Assembly (NCBI GenBank): GCA_002453155.1
Contig: DKGG01000019.1
Span: forward strand, 38,124 to 102,123
Direction: 5' to 3'
Length of the DNA stretch: 64,000 nucleotides
DNA from: Bdellovibrionaceae bacterium UBA6776
GTDB lineage: Bacteria; Bdellovibrionota; Bdellovibrionia; Bdellovibrionales; UBA1609
Shown here: positions 63,401 to 64,000 of the stretch, piece by piece
Layout: every line of letters starts with the position of its first letter
How positions within the stretch are numbered: the first letter of the stretch is position 1
Made by a program: the position numbers and the translations under genes
Notes under the pieces: model-generated
Databases searched by the model: none
Told to the model about the DNA's origin: nothing
What the model saw: the letters and a program-made list of their open reading frames with translations, nothing else

Positions 63401-63975
63401 AAGGATTAGATCCTTTGTTTAAAGATTGGGTGACCGGCAAAGTGGAAGGCCTTGGTGCATTGGAAACAAAATCCAAAGTGCAAATGCTTGGGCTGCTTCA
63501 CATCACTCGTGAACTGATTACCAAAAAAGGAACGCGGATGGCCTTTGGTCAATTTGAAGACCTTTCCGGCTCCATTGAAACCGTGATTTTCCCCAACACC
63601 TTTGCAGAGTACGAAAGCCGCTTGAGAACCGATGATCCGGTGATTGTGGTGGGCGCGCTGGAAAAAGATGAAGGCGGTGGGCAAAAGTTGATTATGGAAG
63701 AAGTGAAGCCATTGGCAGGAGTTTACGAAAAGATCAAAAAAATATCCGTGCTGATCAATTCTGGTTTGGAATCCAAATTGAGTTTGCTTCACGAAGTGAT
63801 GCAAAAACACAATGGCGAAACCGGATTCGAATTGGCCTTGGAGTTGAAAGATCTCAACAAAATCGTTGGTCTTGAAATCAAAGGGACTCGGGGAGTGAAG
63901 CCCTCGCCCCTGTTTTTTGAAGAACTTCTGGGCGTCGTCGAAGACCCCCGAAAAATCCACATCGCCACCCACTAG
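60496..63975 (+). CDS. dnaE: DNA polymerase III alpha subunit
   Basis: An 1159-residue replicative polymerase. The N-terminal PHP domain opens FVHLHVHTQYSLLEA. The polymerase core has VGPGRGSGAGSLVAYTL and the catalytic Asp segment PDFDIDFCQDNRGRVIDYV, then YGKLQTRAAIRDVGRVMGM. The helix-hairpin-helix and beta-clamp-binding region follow (GQVSLFSL fits a clamp motif), and an OB domain lies near the end (KGTRMAFGQFEDLSGSIETV). Length and order match DnaE1. It starts 10 nt after guaA. Confidence 0.97.
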   Translation: MSFVHLHVHTQYSLLEATCTSKKLAKAAAEMGMPALAITDFGNMYGAVEFYFSCLAEGVKPILGLEVYLAPKGRFVKGEDRDNQSPNTRLVLLAKNFEGYQNLCRISTIGFKEGFYYKPRVDLEVLKEHSSNLIALSGGLMGDVAYHFREKGAEEAKKRIEIFKEIYGSDFHLEVCKTGVPGWEEYTPFLKEAGKEFGLSLVASNEVFYQHQEDQLAQEVLICVGTNKTLMDENRFRLGSDQFYFKSPEAMRGLFRDDPELLENTLKIADQCNVKFRLKDEEGRPIYHLPSYPTQEGRSLTEEIRSLAYKGLEIRYEEAKARGEEVPESEKPEYVKRLDYELGVIDGMGFNGYFLIVQDFIKWAKENDIPVGPGRGSGAGSLVAYTLFITDLDPLPNKLIFERFLNPERISMPDFDIDFCQDNRGRVIDYVTQKYSGDSVSQIVTYGKLQTRAAIRDVGRVMGMTFSEVDVISKLIPDKLGIGIQESIDTEPRLRELMEQDPKIQTLMDLALKVEGLVRHAGIHAAGVVIADGKIVDLAPLCRGANGENVVQYDMKHAEKIGLIKFDFLGLKTLTHIQDAFRLIQKNRGKKLSPKDISLSDPGIYELIGQGDNLGVFQFEGEGITDLTRRAKPDRFEDLVTITALYRPGPMEMIPEWLEKKSGKKKVKYLFAELEPILEETYGVIVFQEQVQLVAAKIANYSLGEADMLRRAMGKKIAEEMVRQKARFLKGAKENNFDAQKAEELFDLMAEFAKYGFNKSHASAYCVITAQTAWLKHYYPVEFFAALLNTEMDKTDGIVKYVKDAWKHKIEVLPPHVNSSEYRFTVDGDKIYFSFGAIKGVGQGAAESIVEAREALPGKRFENLAQFFESIDLKRVNKKTLESLIKAGALDGFGHNRNELLSGYSKYIERAQKSREEKEMGQVSLFSLVEEEVVGEAIQLDPLPTFPKMVRLGLEKEVLGFFLTDHPLQGLDPLFKDWVTGKVEGLGALETKSKVQMLGLLHITRELITKKGTRMAFGQFEDLSGSIETVIFPNTFAEYESRLRTDDPVIVVGALEKDEGGGQKLIMEEVKPLAGVYEKIKKISVLINSGLESKLSLLHEVMQKHNGETGFELALELKDLNKIVGLEIKGTRGVKPSPLFFEELLGVVEDPRKIHIATH

Positions 63976-63981
63976 TCCGCG

Positions 63982-64000
63982 AAAAAGTACCTGCTTCCGT
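63982..64000. repeat. Start of a dispersed repeat after dnaE
   Basis: AAAAAGTACCTGCTTCC (63982-63998) matches AAAAGGTACCTGCTTCC (5389-5405) in the arm of the palindrome at 5382-5458 with one mismatch. It is cut off by the end of the window, so a second arm cannot be checked. Confidence 0.6.

Overview
The window reads as a chromosomal stretch of a Gram-negative, diderm bacterium, most likely a member of the Bdellovibrionota (Bdellovibrio-like). This assignment is inference from overall gene style: an LPS-assembly protein LptD, many small exported proteins with no recognisable family, CHASE2 cyclase, HD-GYP and STAS signalling, long coiled-coil proteins, an HNH protein beside a palindromic repeat, and frequent TTG starts. 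No rRNA, prophage, insertion sequence or CRISPR array is visible. Genes are densely packed, with many 1-8 nt overlaps in operons.

Layout. 1-5.3 kb: a partial zinc/cation efflux pump, exported proteins, a lipoprotein metallo-hydrolase, a YkgJ-type cysteine-cluster protein, a decayed MFS pump, the initiator tRNA-fMet, and three small secreted proteins. 5.4-7.8 kb: a long palindrome, then a histidine kinase / receiver pair and a lipoprotein. 8-14 kb: a possible lipid-handling locus made of an RND pump fused to a LolA-like domain, a large exported protein and an outer-membrane beta-barrel. 14-17.6 kb: an exported proline/glycine-rich protein and TldD-TldE. 17.6-22.2 kb: a tightly coupled five-gene operon (HD-GYP, SleB-like cell-wall hydrolase, exported protein, MotA, and a MotB-like protein with an unusual C-terminus). 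22.3-29.5 kb: an ABC exporter pair, then ffh-rpsP-khpA-rimM-trmD-SPOUT methyltransferase-rplS-rnhB-yraN, a translation operon. 29.9-38.7 kb: a palindromic element, lptD, an adenylate cyclase, a STAS protein, coiled-coil proteins and a VKOR-DsbA fusion. 38.8-46.3 kb: a ChaN-like protein, argS, a complex palindromic region with an HNH endonuclease, a frameshifted radical SAM gene and two exported proteins. 46.4-54.9 kb: a coiled-coil protein, pyruvate kinase, a cyclic-nucleotide-binding protein, a ketone-body operon (thiolase plus CoA-transferase A and B) and a histone-H1-like protein. 55-64 kb: miaB, a BFN-domain protein, a gamma carbonic anhydrase-like protein, guaB, guaA and dnaE.

The most unusual signals are these. 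(1) Two palindromic elements with unrelated 35-42 bp outer arms enclose homologous 75-nt cores whose internal stems differ by compensatory base changes; one of them abuts an HNH endonuclease gene. (2) Every convergent gene junction in the window either overlaps or carries a long palindrome. (3) A MotA/MotB-like ion channel has lost the OmpA peptidoglycan-binding domain, carries a YfaP-like (DUF2135-like) C-terminus, and is coupled to a cell-wall hydrolase and an HD-GYP protein. (4) An RND transporter is fused through a retained signal-peptide-like segment to a LolA-like domain.
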